From: Cellulophaga sp. Hel_I_12
Lineage (GTDB): Bacteria > Bacteroidota > Bacteroidia > Flavobacteriales > Flavobacteriaceae
Assembly: GCF_000799565.1 (NCBI RefSeq)
Contig: NZ_JUHB01000001.1
Location: forward strand, 2,793,501-2,857,500
Direction of reading: 5' to 3'
DNA: 64,000 bases
The translations under genes were made by a program, and so were the position numbers. The notes below the pieces were generated by a model. The model was not told the DNA's origin and ran no database searches. It worked only from the letters and a program-made list of their open reading frames with translations. This document shows positions 1 through 9,062 of the stretch, one piece after another. Numbering within the stretch: the first letter of the stretch is position 1; the number at the start of each line of letters is the position of its first letter.

Positions 1-137
1 CCATGTCTATTATGTCAGGAGCACCGCGGTATTTAATCTTTAACCACTTTTCTGATTTAAGTGATATGGATGAGCTTGCATTATACAATAAAGTACTTAC
101 ACTAGATGAGATAATGGCGATCATGAACGCCAATTAA
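1..137 (+). CDS. C-terminal fragment of a LamG-like domain protein (partial, runs off left edge)
   Basis: An open frame enters from the left edge and stops at TAA 135-137. The last 40 or so residues contain a MDELALYNKVLTLDEI-type segment. This matches the final strand and helix of LamG/concanavalin A-like lectin domains, where a D(E)-hydrophobic-x-x-Y-(N/D)-K-x-L-x-x-x-EI pattern is typical. Such domains are common at the C-terminus of surface lipoproteins encoded just after SusD in Bacteroidota PULs, so this is probably a glycan-binding surface protein of the locus that follows. The N-terminus lies outside the window, so whether a catalytic domain is attached cannot be judged. Confidence 0.6.
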   Translation, partial: MSIMSGAPRYLIFNHFSDLSDMDELALYNKVLTLDEIMAIMNAN

Positions 138-158
138 AACAACATAATTTAAAAGCTA

Positions 159-218
159 TAAAGCTATCTAAAAAGTATATCGCTCATTGAGGTATTATCT
201 TCTTTTTAGGTAGCTTTA
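159..218 (+). promoter_or_regulatory. Long intercistronic stem-loop with flanking direct repeats
   Basis: The 17-nt arm at 159-175 (TAAAGCTATCTAAAAAG) pairs with 202-218 (CTTTTTAGGTAGCTTTA) over all 17 positions, one of them a G-U wobble. The loop is 26 nt. A 13-nt direct repeat (TAAAAAGTATATC) occurs at 169-181 and again at 222-234, 53 bp apart. The element sits between the LamG gene and the first enzyme gene. Its position fits an mRNA-processing or partial-termination element that lowers expression of the downstream enzymes, but no strong U-tract follows the stem. The function is inferred only. Confidence 0.5.
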
Positions 219-243
219 ATTTAAAAAGTATATCCTAGGTTCC

Positions 244-1638
244 ATGAAAAATTTAGTCAAGTTAGTTTTGAGTTTAGTTCTAGTGGCTATTGTACTTGTA
301 GTTGAGGGGTGCAATAGTCGCAAGGCTAAATCGGATTCATCATCAGGGGTAGAGCCTACTGCTGATGATCCAAAAATGACAGATAACCAACTTTTAGATA
401 AGGTTCAAGAACAAACCTTCAATTATTTTTGGGATGGAGCTGAACCTATTTCAGGGCTTGCTAGAGAACGAATTCACTTAGATAGTATTTACCCTTCTAA
501 CGATAGAGATATTATCACTATTGGCGGTTCTGGCTTTGGATTGATGGCTATTTTGGTAGGCGTAGAACGTGGTTTTATAAGCCGAGCACAAGCTTTAGAA
601 CGCTACGAAAAAAGTCTTTCTTATTTAGAAAAAGCAGACCGTTTTCACGGGGTTTGGCCACATTGGTTAACGCCTGCTGGGAAGGTAAAAGCGTTTAGCA
701 AAAAAGATGATGGTGGCGATTTAGTAGAAACGGCCTTTTTATTGCAAGGTTTACTTACTGTAAAAGAATATTTTGATCAAGACACACAAAGAGAAACAGA
801 ACTTAGAAATAGGATTCAAAAACTTTGGGAAGAGGTCGATTTTACTTGGTATACGAAAGGTGAAAATACCTTATATTGGCATTGGTCTCCAAACTACGGT
901 TGGGAAATGAACTTTCCTGTAGGCGGTTATAACGAAGCGCTTATTATGTATGTTTTAGGAGCAGCTTCGCCAACACATGCCATCTCAAAAGAGGTGTATG
1001 AGAATGGCTGGGCAGGTAATGGCGAAATTCAAAAAGATACTGTTTACTACGGTTTAAAAACCGAGATAAATCATTACGAACATAGCGATGCTCCTGTAGG
1101 ACCATTATTTTGGGCACATTATTCCTATTTAGGCTTAAATCCGAAAGGTCTAAGTGATCAATATGCAGATTATTGGAAAGTAAACCAAAATCATGCCTTG
1201 ATACATTACAAGCATGCGGTAGAAAACCCAAATAATTTTAAGGGTTATGGAGAAAATTGTTGGGGTTTTACCTCCAGTTATTCCATGAGAGGATATGCCG
1301 GACACAGACCCGATGCAGATTTGAGTGTTATTTCACCAACAGCGGCCTTGTCTTCGATGCCCTATACACCAAAAGAAAGTCTTGATTTTTTACGATTTAT
1401 GTACACAGAACAAGACTCCTTAATTGGAAAGTATGGTCCTTATGATGCTTTTAGTTTTGAAAAAAAATGGAGCTTACCTAGATATTTAGCGATTGATCAA
1501 GGACCAATACCTGTCATGATTGAAAATTATAGGACAGGCCTATTATGGAACTTATTTATGCAGAATAAAGATGTTCAAAGAGGCTTGGATAAATTAGGTT
1601 TCATTTCTGAACCTTCCAAATATTCTATTAAACCCTAA
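244..1638 (+). CDS. GH144-type (PF10091 glycoamylase-like) lipoprotein, first copy
   Basis: This 464-aa protein has a lipoprotein signal peptide with lipobox VEGC (Cys23), so it is probably anchored in the outer membrane or periplasm. The rest matches the PF10091 alpha/alpha-barrel family. Visible blocks are TFNYFWDGAEP (58-68), GSGFGLMAIL (95-104), GVWPHWL (136-142), GGDLVETAFL (157-166, acidic candidates Asp159 and Glu162), LYWHWSPNYGWEMN, GPLFWAHYSYLGLNP, and a C-terminal AIDQGP...ENYRTGLLWNLFM. Characterised relatives in GH144 are endo-beta-1,2-glucanases, but PF10091 is broader, so the substrate is uncertain. A close paralogue follows 53 nt downstream. Confidence 0.8.
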   Translation: MKNLVKLVLSLVLVAIVLVVEGCNSRKAKSDSSSGVEPTADDPKMTDNQLLDKVQEQTFNYFWDGAEPISGLARERIHLDSIYPSNDRDIITIGGSGFGLMAILVGVERGFISRAQALERYEKSLSYLEKADRFHGVWPHWLTPAGKVKAFSKKDDGGDLVETAFLLQGLLTVKEYFDQDTQRETELRNRIQKLWEEVDFTWYTKGENTLYWHWSPNYGWEMNFPVGGYNEALIMYVLGAASPTHAISKEVYENGWAGNGEIQKDTVYYGLKTEINHYEHSDAPVGPLFWAHYSYLGLNPKGLSDQYADYWKVNQNHALIHYKHAVENPNNFKGYGENCWGFTSSYSMRGYAGHRPDADLSVISPTAALSSMPYTPKESLDFLRFMYTEQDSLIGKYGPYDAFSFEKKWSLPRYLAIDQGPIPVMIENYRTGLLWNLFMQNKDVQRGLDKLGFISEPSKYSIKP

Positions 1639-1691
1639 TACTTTTTTTAATTCGTCATCAAAAATACTATTTGCAAACTCACTTACGATAC

Positions 1692-3053
1692 ATGTCTAAA
1701 TATTTAACATTAGTCATTTTAATTATAGGCTTTTCATGTTCAAAAGAAGGTGAACAGGCACCTACTGGGGGTTCCGAATTGCCTCTTCCAGAAGTGCAAA
1801 TTACCGATGACGAATTGTTAGATCTAACCCAAAAATCAACATTTAAATACTTTTGGGACTTCGCACATCCTAATTCGGGTGCAGCGCGAGAAAGGTATCA
1901 TCCATCAAACCCGGCAAATGACCAAAACACGGTGAGTGTTGGTGGCACAGGCTTTGGCTTAATGGCCATCTTAATAGGTATTGAGCGTAATTATATAAAT
2001 CGAGGTGAGGCTGTTGATCGATTGAACAAAATAGTAACATTCCTAGAAAATGCGGATCGTTTTCGTGGTGCTTGGCCCCATTGGCTCGATGGCAATACGG
2101 GCAAAGTACGTTCTTTTAGTCCACAAGATAACGGGGGTGATTTAGTAGAAACTGCTTTTTTAGTGCAAGGACTTATTTGTGTCAAGGAGTATTTTAAAAA
2201 TGGTTCTGATACCGAAAAAGCTTTAGCGAATAAGATCGATGTGCTTTGGAAAGGGGTAGAGTGGAATTATTATACCCAAAATCAAAATGCCTTATATTGG
2301 CATTGGAGTCCGACGAACGGATTTGCAATTAATTTGATGTTGCGCGGCTATAACGAAACGCTAATCACCTATGTGTTAGCAGCTGCTTCTCCTGACCATA
2401 GCATTTCAAAAGAAGTGTATACTAACGGTTGGGCTGCAAATGGAGCTATAAAATCAGGAAATATTAAATATGGGCATCCATTGATTGTAAGGCATCCAGG
2501 CTCTCCACTTTTAGGTGGTCCTTTGTTTTTTTCGCATTATTCATATTTAGGCTTAAACCCAAATGGTTTGGCCGATGCGTATGTAAATTATGGGGATGCA
2601 AGCATTAGCCATTCTTTGATCAACTACAATTATGCCCTTGAAAACCCGAAGAAATTTAAAGATTACGGTAAAGATTGTTGGGGCTTAACGGCCAGTTATA
2701 CCCGAAATAGTACTGGAGGTATAGGCTATACAGCACATTCACCGGTGAATGATACAGGTGTAATTTCACCAACAGCAGCCATAAGTTCTATTCCTTATAC
2801 ACCAGAAGAATCGCTAAGTGCAATGCGATATTTTTATAAAAATAAAGACAAGTTGTTGGGCCCTGCAGGTTTTTACGATGCTTTTAGTCCACAATTCGAT
2901 TTTTGGGTAGCAGATGCGTATTTAGCTATCGATCAAGGGCCTCAAATTATTATGATAGAAAACTATAGAACAGGTTTGCTTTGGAATTTGTTTATGCAAA
3001 ATACGGAAGTAAAAGCTGGACTTGATAAATTAGGATTTAGCTATGCAAAATAA
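1692..3053 (+). CDS. GH144-type (PF10091 glycoamylase-like) lipoprotein, second copy
   Basis: The 453-aa protein is a tandem paralogue of the preceding gene and shares all its main blocks: TFKYFWDFAHP, GTGFGLMAIL, GAWPHWL, GGDLVETAFL, LYWHWSP, GPLFFSHYSYLGLNP and AIDQGP. The ATG at 1692 is preferred over an in-frame TTG at 1671, because it gives a compact lipoprotein signal peptide with lipobox GFSC (Cys16). The pair probably arose by gene duplication and may split endo-acting work on one glucan between two specificities. The gene overlaps the following esterase by 11 nt, so the two are likely translationally coupled. Confidence 0.8.
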   Translation: MSKYLTLVILIIGFSCSKEGEQAPTGGSELPLPEVQITDDELLDLTQKSTFKYFWDFAHPNSGAARERYHPSNPANDQNTVSVGGTGFGLMAILIGIERNYINRGEAVDRLNKIVTFLENADRFRGAWPHWLDGNTGKVRSFSPQDNGGDLVETAFLVQGLICVKEYFKNGSDTEKALANKIDVLWKGVEWNYYTQNQNALYWHWSPTNGFAINLMLRGYNETLITYVLAAASPDHSISKEVYTNGWAANGAIKSGNIKYGHPLIVRHPGSPLLGGPLFFSHYSYLGLNPNGLADAYVNYGDASISHSLINYNYALENPKKFKDYGKDCWGLTASYTRNSTGGIGYTAHSPVNDTGVISPTAAISSIPYTPEESLSAMRYFYKNKDKLLGPAGFYDAFSPQFDFWVADAYLAIDQGPQIIMIENYRTGLLWNLFMQNTEVKAGLDKLGFSYAK

Positions 3054-3825
3054 AATATTACTGATCGTAATTATATTTTTTACCACACTAGTTCATAGCT
3101 ATGCTCAAAATAATGTATACGCAGAAGCTAGCTTTATTAAAGAACTTGATACCTTAAAGTATCGCATATTATACCCTGAAAATTTTTCAGATGCAAATAC
3201 TTATCCCGTTGTTTTCTTTTTACATGGCGCAGGTGAAAGAGGAGAAGACAATCAAAAGCAATTAGTACATGGGAGTACATTATTTTCTAAAGCTGAAAAC
3301 TTAGAAAACTTTCCTGCCATCATTATTTTTCCGCAATGTGCTACCGAAGATTATTGGTCAAATGCTAAAGTGAAACGAAATAAAAGACCTTTTAGGCTAA
3401 AGTTTAATTACAATAGAAAACCTACAAAAGCCATGACTTTGTTGATGGATTTGGTGGATGAAACCTTAGCCAAACCTTTTGTTAAAGCAGATCAAGTTTA
3501 TGTTATGGGGCTTTCTATGGGCGGTATGGGTACCTTTGAACTTTTGCATAGAAAACCTACTGTTTTTGCGGCGGCCATAGCTATTTGTGGTGGTGGGCAA
3601 GCAAAAGGGGCTAAAGACTTTTTCAATACTCCTTTATGGGTTTTTCACGGCGCTAATGATGATGTCGTGAATCCTAAATTATCCTTGGAGATGGTTTCTG
3701 CATTATTAAAATACGGTGGAAAACCAAAATTTACCATGTATGATAAAGCCAATCATAATAGCTGGGATCCTGCTTTTGCCGAGCCTGATTTATTAGCTTG
3801 GTTATTTTCAAATAAATTAAAATAA
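3043..3825 (+). CDS. Secreted alpha/beta-hydrolase esterase (phospholipase/carboxylesterase or CE1-like)
   Basis: The 260-aa protein has a cleavable signal peptide ending near SYAQ (about residue 21). The fold is alpha/beta-hydrolase: the oxyanion region is FFLHGAGERG (58-67), the nucleophile elbow is GLSMGG with Ser158, a likely acid lies in FHGANDDVV, and the base is His in NHNSWDP near the C-terminus. Related proteins include feruloyl/acetyl-type esterases and PF02230/PF00326-like hydrolases often found in PULs, where they remove acyl groups from polysaccharides. Substrate is not predictable from sequence. The gene starts inside the end of the upstream GH144-type gene and stops 2 nt before the next. 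Confidence 0.75.
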   Translation: MQNKILLIVIIFFTTLVHSYAQNNVYAEASFIKELDTLKYRILYPENFSDANTYPVVFFLHGAGERGEDNQKQLVHGSTLFSKAENLENFPAIIIFPQCATEDYWSNAKVKRNKRPFRLKFNYNRKPTKAMTLLMDLVDETLAKPFVKADQVYVMGLSMGGMGTFELLHRKPTVFAAAIAICGGGQAKGAKDFFNTPLWVFHGANDDVVNPKLSLEMVSALLKYGGKPKFTMYDKANHNSWDPAFAEPDLLAWLFSNKLK

Positions 3826-3827
3826 GC

Positions 3828-5561
3828 GTGAAATTAACTTTTAATACATTAAAAAAGGGACTTTTTATACTAGGCTTTTTTGTTTTTTCAGGAGTAATTT
3901 CCGCACAGCAAAATACCTATTGTAATCCTGTGAATATAGATTATACTTATATGGTGTATAATTCGTATAAAGATTTGTCGTATCGTTCAGGGGCTGACCC
4001 TGCCGTAGTAAAATTCAGAAATGAATACTATATGTTCGTTACCCGATCTTTGGGATATTGGCATTCAAAAAATTTGAATAATTGGGAATTTATAACCCCG
4101 GATAAATGGTATTTTCAAGGTGCTAATGCACCTGCAGCGTTTAATTATAGAGATTCAATTTTGTATGTGGCGGGCGACCCATCAGGTCAAATGAGTGTTT
4201 TATATACTGACAATCCTAAAAAAGGCGATTGGAAAGCTACTACTGGAATTTTAAATAACCTTCAAGATCCTGCATTATTCATTGACGATAATGAGGATGC
4301 CTTTATGTATTGGGGGTCTTCTAACAGATTTCCAATTCGTGCAAAAAAGTTAGATAAGAAAAATAGGTTTAAACCTTCTGAGGAAACCTTTGAATTATTC
4401 AATTTAGCCCCTGAAAAAAATGGTTGGGAACGTTTTGGAGAAAACCATACCGATACTATTTTAAAGGGCTACATCGAAGGACCTTGGATGACCAAGCACA
4501 AAGACACCTACTATTTGCAATATGCCGCACCAGGTACAGAGTTTGATGTCTATGCAGATGGTGTTTATACCAGTACATCACCTTTGGGTCCGTTTGAATA
4601 TGCACCCAACAATCCATTCTCCTATAAGCCAGGAGGTTTTATGAATGGTGCGGGTCATGGGAGTACCGTGGAAGGGCCACAAGATATTTTCTGGCATTTT
4701 GCCTCTATGGCAGTAAATGTTACCATTGGTTGGGAAAGACGTATAGGGATGTTTCCTACTTTTTTTGATAAAGATGGTTTAATGCACTCAAATACAAGAT
4801 TTGGAGATTATCCACATTATGCGCCAGATGTAGCCAATAAAAACGGAGAATTTACAGGTTGGATGTTATTGTCTTATCAAAAACCAGTAACTAGTTCTTC
4901 TTCTTTGGACGGTCATATAGCCAGTAATTTAGTTGACGAAAATGTGAAAACCTTTTGGGTAGCCAAAACAAAAGAAGCTAAAGAATGGATAGAAATAGAC
5001 TTACAGGAACCTTCTTTGGTAAAAGCAATTCAAGTAAATTATAACGATTATAAGTCGAACTTATACGGCAAAATCCCAGGACTATATCACAGGTATCTTA
5101 TTGAAGGTTCTATAGATAAAAATACCTGGTTGCCATTGGTTAATCAAAGTAAAAATTTTAGAGACGTACCCAATGATTATAATGAAGTACATGTGGATCA
5201 AAACGTGCGCTATATCCGCTTTACAAATCATCATGTGCCTACACCTAAGCTATCAATTTCTGATATTCGCATATTTGGTATAGGAAATGGGAAAACACCA
5301 AACCCAGTAAAAAATGTAGGGATAGCTAGAAAAGAGGATCGCCGTGATGCCATGATTACTTGGGCGCCTCAAAAAAATGCTGATGGGTATAATGTGCTGT
5401 GGGGAATAGCGCCTGATAAGTTGTATAGTTCATGGTTGGTGTATGGTGAAAACTCACTAGAATTAAAAGCCTTAACCACGAACCAAAGCTATTACTTCGC
5501 TGTAGAAGCATTTAATGAGAATGGAGTTGCTGTAAAAAGTACGCCTATAAAAGTAAATTAA
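3828..5561 (+). CDS. GH43-like beta-propeller enzyme with discoidin (F5/8 type C) and FN3 domains
   Basis: A GTG start 2 nt after the upstream stop gives a signal peptide ending GVISAQQ (about residue 27). Residues about 50-340 resemble a GH43-type five-bladed propeller. Three acidic residues lie in the classical positions: Asp57 in SGADPAVV (base), Asp147 in LQDPALF (pKa modulator) and Glu217 in YIEGPWM (acid). Residues about 355-480 form a discoidin/CBM32-like domain (AKEWIEIDLQEPSLVKAIQV), and the last 85 or so residues look like FN3 (AMITWAPQKNADGYNVLWG). Length is 577 aa. GH43 members are mostly arabinofuranosidases, xylosidases or galactosidases. The exact subfamily was not recognised. 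Confidence 0.75.
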   Translation: MKLTFNTLKKGLFILGFFVFSGVISAQQNTYCNPVNIDYTYMVYNSYKDLSYRSGADPAVVKFRNEYYMFVTRSLGYWHSKNLNNWEFITPDKWYFQGANAPAAFNYRDSILYVAGDPSGQMSVLYTDNPKKGDWKATTGILNNLQDPALFIDDNEDAFMYWGSSNRFPIRAKKLDKKNRFKPSEETFELFNLAPEKNGWERFGENHTDTILKGYIEGPWMTKHKDTYYLQYAAPGTEFDVYADGVYTSTSPLGPFEYAPNNPFSYKPGGFMNGAGHGSTVEGPQDIFWHFASMAVNVTIGWERRIGMFPTFFDKDGLMHSNTRFGDYPHYAPDVANKNGEFTGWMLLSYQKPVTSSSSLDGHIASNLVDENVKTFWVAKTKEAKEWIEIDLQEPSLVKAIQVNYNDYKSNLYGKIPGLYHRYLIEGSIDKNTWLPLVNQSKNFRDVPNDYNEVHVDQNVRYIRFTNHHVPTPKLSISDIRIFGIGNGKTPNPVKNVGIARKEDRRDAMITWAPQKNADGYNVLWGIAPDKLYSSWLVYGENSLELKALTTNQSYYFAVEAFNENGVAVKSTPIKVN

Positions 5562-5586
5562 TTAATTTTTTTTAGCCATATAGCAG

Positions 5587-6795
5587 ATGTTTAGACTCAC
5601 TGTTTTTTTTGTTTTAACGGCAAGCCTTTTTTTAGGTGTATCGGGGTGTGCAGTACAAAAAAACTCTGAAAAACAGTGGTATAAAGGAAATCTTCATGCG
5701 CATTCCTATTGGAGCGATGGCGATGAGTTTCCTGAAATGATCATGGATTGGTATAAAGTAAACAACTATAACTTTACGGTACTTTCTGATCATAACACCT
5801 TAAACGAAGGCGATAAATGGATTAGCATTTCAGAAAAAGAATATTTGCAACAAGGCTTTCAAAATTACCTCGATAAATTTGGAAAATCATGGGTAAACTA
5901 TAAAATTGATAGTTTAGACAGAATCCAGGTCAAATTAAAAACCTACGAGGAATATCAGTCGCTATTTAACGAAAAAGGCAAATTCTTATTAATTCCATCC
6001 GAGGAATTAACCATGTATTTTGAGAAAAAACCCATTCACATTAACGCTACCAATATTCAACAAAAAATTGATCCAAAAAGAGGTGTTGATGTGGCATCCA
6101 TCATTCAAAATAACATTGATGCAATTTTAGACCAAAGAAAAGAACTTGGTGTGCCCATAATGCCACATGTAAATCATCCTAATTTTGGGTACGGAGTTTC
6201 GGTTGAGGATTTAAAAAAAGTAAGTAATCTTAAATTTTTTGAAGTTTATAATGGGCATCCTTTAGTTCATAATTACGGTGATTCAACACGTCTTAGTGTT
6301 GAGGCTATGTGGGATATTCTAAATATCGATTACCTGCACCACAACAAACCTTTATTATTCGGTATTGCGGCAGACGATAGCCATCATTACCATCAATTTG
6401 ATAAAAATTATAGTAATGCAGGTAGAGGTTGGGTGATGGTTTTAGCAGATTCTTTAAAAGCAGAAAGTATTATTGCAGCCATGGAAAAGGGTGGCTTTTA
6501 TGCTTCAACAGGTGTTGTGCTAAAAAAGGTAGAAGTCAATCATAAAAAATTACATATTGAAATCGCAGCTGAAGAGCATGTAGATTATGAAATTCAATTT
6601 ATCGGTGTTAAGAAAAATTCAACCGAAGCTGAAATTATCAGTACAACAAAGGCTCTGAAAGCCGAGTTGGCCATTACAGACGATTATTTATTTGTACGAG
6701 CTAAAATAATATCGAACAAAACAAATCAGAATTTTTTTGATGAAACCGAATACGAAAAAGCATGGACACAACCTTTAAAATCAATAGTACAATGA
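5587..6795 (+). CDS. PHP-domain metal-dependent phosphoesterase-like lipoprotein
   Basis: The 402-aa protein has a lipobox VSGC, so it is exported and lipid-anchored. It carries the signature histidine/aspartate blocks of PHP-fold hydrolases: GNLHAHSYWSDGD near the mature N-terminus, LSDHNTLNEGD, IPSEEL, PHVNHPNF, EVYNGH and GIAADDSHHYH, which together would bind up to three metals. PHP proteins act on phosphate esters in the cytoplasm (histidinol phosphatase, DNA polymerase proofreading). Exported PUL-linked versions are seen in Bacteroidota but their substrates are mostly unknown. The stop codon overlaps the preferred start of the next gene (ATGA). Confidence 0.75.
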   Translation: MFRLTVFFVLTASLFLGVSGCAVQKNSEKQWYKGNLHAHSYWSDGDEFPEMIMDWYKVNNYNFTVLSDHNTLNEGDKWISISEKEYLQQGFQNYLDKFGKSWVNYKIDSLDRIQVKLKTYEEYQSLFNEKGKFLLIPSEELTMYFEKKPIHINATNIQQKIDPKRGVDVASIIQNNIDAILDQRKELGVPIMPHVNHPNFGYGVSVEDLKKVSNLKFFEVYNGHPLVHNYGDSTRLSVEAMWDILNIDYLHHNKPLLFGIAADDSHHYHQFDKNYSNAGRGWVMVLADSLKAESIIAAMEKGGFYASTGVVLKKVEVNHKKLHIEIAAEEHVDYEIQFIGVKKNSTEAEIISTTKALKAELAITDDYLFVRAKIISNKTNQNFFDETEYEKAWTQPLKSIVQ

Positions 6796-9062
6796 GCAAA
6801 TTTATGACCTATTCTAGTGTTGTAGTTTTATATTTTTTATCCTTTTTTACGCAAGCACAAAACACTATTCCCGAAGTAGAAGCTTTATTGTCTAAAATGA
6901 CGATTGAAGAAAAAATAGGGCAATTAAATTTAGTAACTCCCGGGGGAGGAATTGCTACAGGTTCAGTAGTGAGTAGCAATGTGGAAGAAAAAATTAAAGC
7001 GGGTCAAGTTGGGGGGCTATTTGGAATCGCTACTCCCGAAAGAATTAAAAAAGCACAAGATTTTGCCGTAAACAAGACGCGCTTAGGGATTCCTTTAATT
7101 TTTGGTTCTGATATTATTCATGGGTATAAAACTACCTTCCCGATTCCCTTAGGATTAGCTGCCTCTTGGGATATGGAATTATTAAAAAGAACGGCACAAA
7201 TTGCTGCTCTGGAAGCCACTGCCGATGGGATTAACTGGAATTTCTCTCCAATGGTCGATATTTCTCGTGATCCCCGTTGGGGACGTACTGCTGAAGGTGC
7301 TGGTGAAGATCCGTATTTAGGTTCAGCGATTGCAAAAGCCATGGTTATGGGGTATCAAGGTGATGATTTAACCGCCGAAAATACGATGATGGCTTGTGTT
7401 AAGCATATGGCACTTTATGGAGCATCGGAAGCAGGTAGAGATTATAATTCTGTGGACATGAGTAAAATAAGGATGTACAATGACTATTTTCCTCCGTATA
7501 AAGCAGCTATTGATGCCGGTGTGGGAAGTGTAATGACTTCTTTTAACGATATAGATGGTATTCCGGCCTCAGGAAATAAATGGTTGCTCACCGATTTATT
7601 GCGAAATCAATGGAATTTTAAGGGCTTCGTGGTATCTGATTATACTTCGGTTAACGAAATGATTGCGCACGGATTAGGCGATTTACAAGCTGTTTCTGCT
7701 TTGGCTCTAAACGCTGGCTTAGATATGGATATGGTGGGAGAAGGCTTTTTAACTACCTTAAAAAAATCTTATGACGAAGGAAAGGTGAGCGAGGCACAAA
7801 TTACGAATGCTTGCCGACGCATTTTAGAAGCGAAATACAAGCTTGGACTTTTTGATGATCCCTACCGTTATATTGATCAAAAACGCCCTGCAAAAGATAT
7901 TTTGAGACCTGAGCATAGAAAAATTGCGCGCGAAGCGGCAACAAAATCCTTTGTGTTACTTAAAAAGCATAATAATACGCTTCCTTTAAAAAAAGATGCA
8001 AACATTGCCCTTATTGGTGATTTAGCGAATGATAAAACGAATATGTTAGGCACTTGGGCTCCTACTGGAGACTTTAAATTGTCTATTCCTATTTTAGAAG
8101 GATTTAAAAATGTAGCACCCAATGCTAAAATAAGCTACGCTAAAGGAGCAAATATTACCAATGATTCAATCATGGCTAAAAACGTGAATGTTTTTGGTAC
8201 TACGGTAGTCCTTGATAAACGTTCTCCTGAGGAATTATTAGCTGAAGCTGTTGCCGTGGCAAAAAAGGCAGACGTTGTTGTAGCTGTGGTAGGCGAAGCT
8301 AAAGAAATGAGTGGTGAATCTTCTAGCAAAACTAAAATCCAAATTCCTGATAGTCAGAAGCAATTAATTCGTGCTTTAGTAGCGACCGGAAAACCAGTTG
8401 TTTTGGTTTTAATGAGTGGAAGACCCTTAGTAATCGAAGAAGAAATGGGCTTACCAGTTAGTATTTTACAAGTTTGGTTTCCAGGTGTCGAAGCTGGAAA
8501 TGCTATTGCTGACGTTATTTTTGGGAATTATAATCCTGCTGGGAAATTAACAGCAACTTGGCCTGTGAATGTTGGTCAAATTCCGATTTACCATAGTATT
8601 AAGAATACAGGGAGGCCACAACCAACAGAGACTTTTTTAAAATTTAAATCGAGCTACCTAGATGCACCAAACGCCCCTTTATTGCCCTTTGGTTATGGTT
8701 TAAGTTATACAGATTTTGAATATACGGATCTAAAAGTTTCTAAAACTGAAATTGCCCAAAACGAAGCTTTATCGCTAAGTGTTACCTTAAAAAATACTGG
8801 TAACTATGACGGAGAAGAAGTTGTTCAGTTATATTTAAGAGATGTGGTAAGAAGCATTACACCTCCAAACAGAGTCTTAAAAGGATTTAAAAAAGTTTTC
8901 CTTAAAAAAGGGGAAACTAAAACAGTCACTCTTGATTTGAAGGCTGAAGATTTAAAATTCTATAATGCCAATTTAGAGTTTGTAGCAGAACCAGGAGATT
9001 TTGAAGTTTTTGTAGGAACCAATTCTAATGCAACACAAAAAGCAAGTTTTACCTTAAAATAG
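6792..9062 (+). CDS. bglX: Glycoside hydrolase family 3 beta-glucosidase, BglX-like
   Basis: The ATG at 6792 overlaps the upstream stop (ATGA) and gives a signal peptide ending FTQAQ (about residue 23). A longer in-frame start at 6762 would overlap the upstream gene by 34 nt. The 756-aa protein has the full periplasmic BglX layout: an N-terminal TIM barrel with KHMALYG and nucleophile Asp283 in VVSDYTSV, an alpha/beta sandwich with AKEMSGESSS containing the likely acid/base Glu, and a C-terminal fibronectin-like domain (VVQLYLRD). It should release terminal beta-linked glucose in the periplasm. Next to GH144-type proteins it could cleave beta-1,2-gluco-oligosaccharides, but specificity is inferred. 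Confidence 0.88.
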   Translation: MSKFMTYSSVVVLYFLSFFTQAQNTIPEVEALLSKMTIEEKIGQLNLVTPGGGIATGSVVSSNVEEKIKAGQVGGLFGIATPERIKKAQDFAVNKTRLGIPLIFGSDIIHGYKTTFPIPLGLAASWDMELLKRTAQIAALEATADGINWNFSPMVDISRDPRWGRTAEGAGEDPYLGSAIAKAMVMGYQGDDLTAENTMMACVKHMALYGASEAGRDYNSVDMSKIRMYNDYFPPYKAAIDAGVGSVMTSFNDIDGIPASGNKWLLTDLLRNQWNFKGFVVSDYTSVNEMIAHGLGDLQAVSALALNAGLDMDMVGEGFLTTLKKSYDEGKVSEAQITNACRRILEAKYKLGLFDDPYRYIDQKRPAKDILRPEHRKIAREAATKSFVLLKKHNNTLPLKKDANIALIGDLANDKTNMLGTWAPTGDFKLSIPILEGFKNVAPNAKISYAKGANITNDSIMAKNVNVFGTTVVLDKRSPEELLAEAVAVAKKADVVVAVVGEAKEMSGESSSKTKIQIPDSQKQLIRALVATGKPVVLVLMSGRPLVIEEEMGLPVSILQVWFPGVEAGNAIADVIFGNYNPAGKLTATWPVNVGQIPIYHSIKNTGRPQPTETFLKFKSSYLDAPNAPLLPFGYGLSYTDFEYTDLKVSKTEIAQNEALSLSVTLKNTGNYDGEEVVQLYLRDVVRSITPPNRVLKGFKKVFLKKGETKTVTLDLKAEDLKFYNANLEFVAEPGDFEVFVGTNSNATQKASFTLK

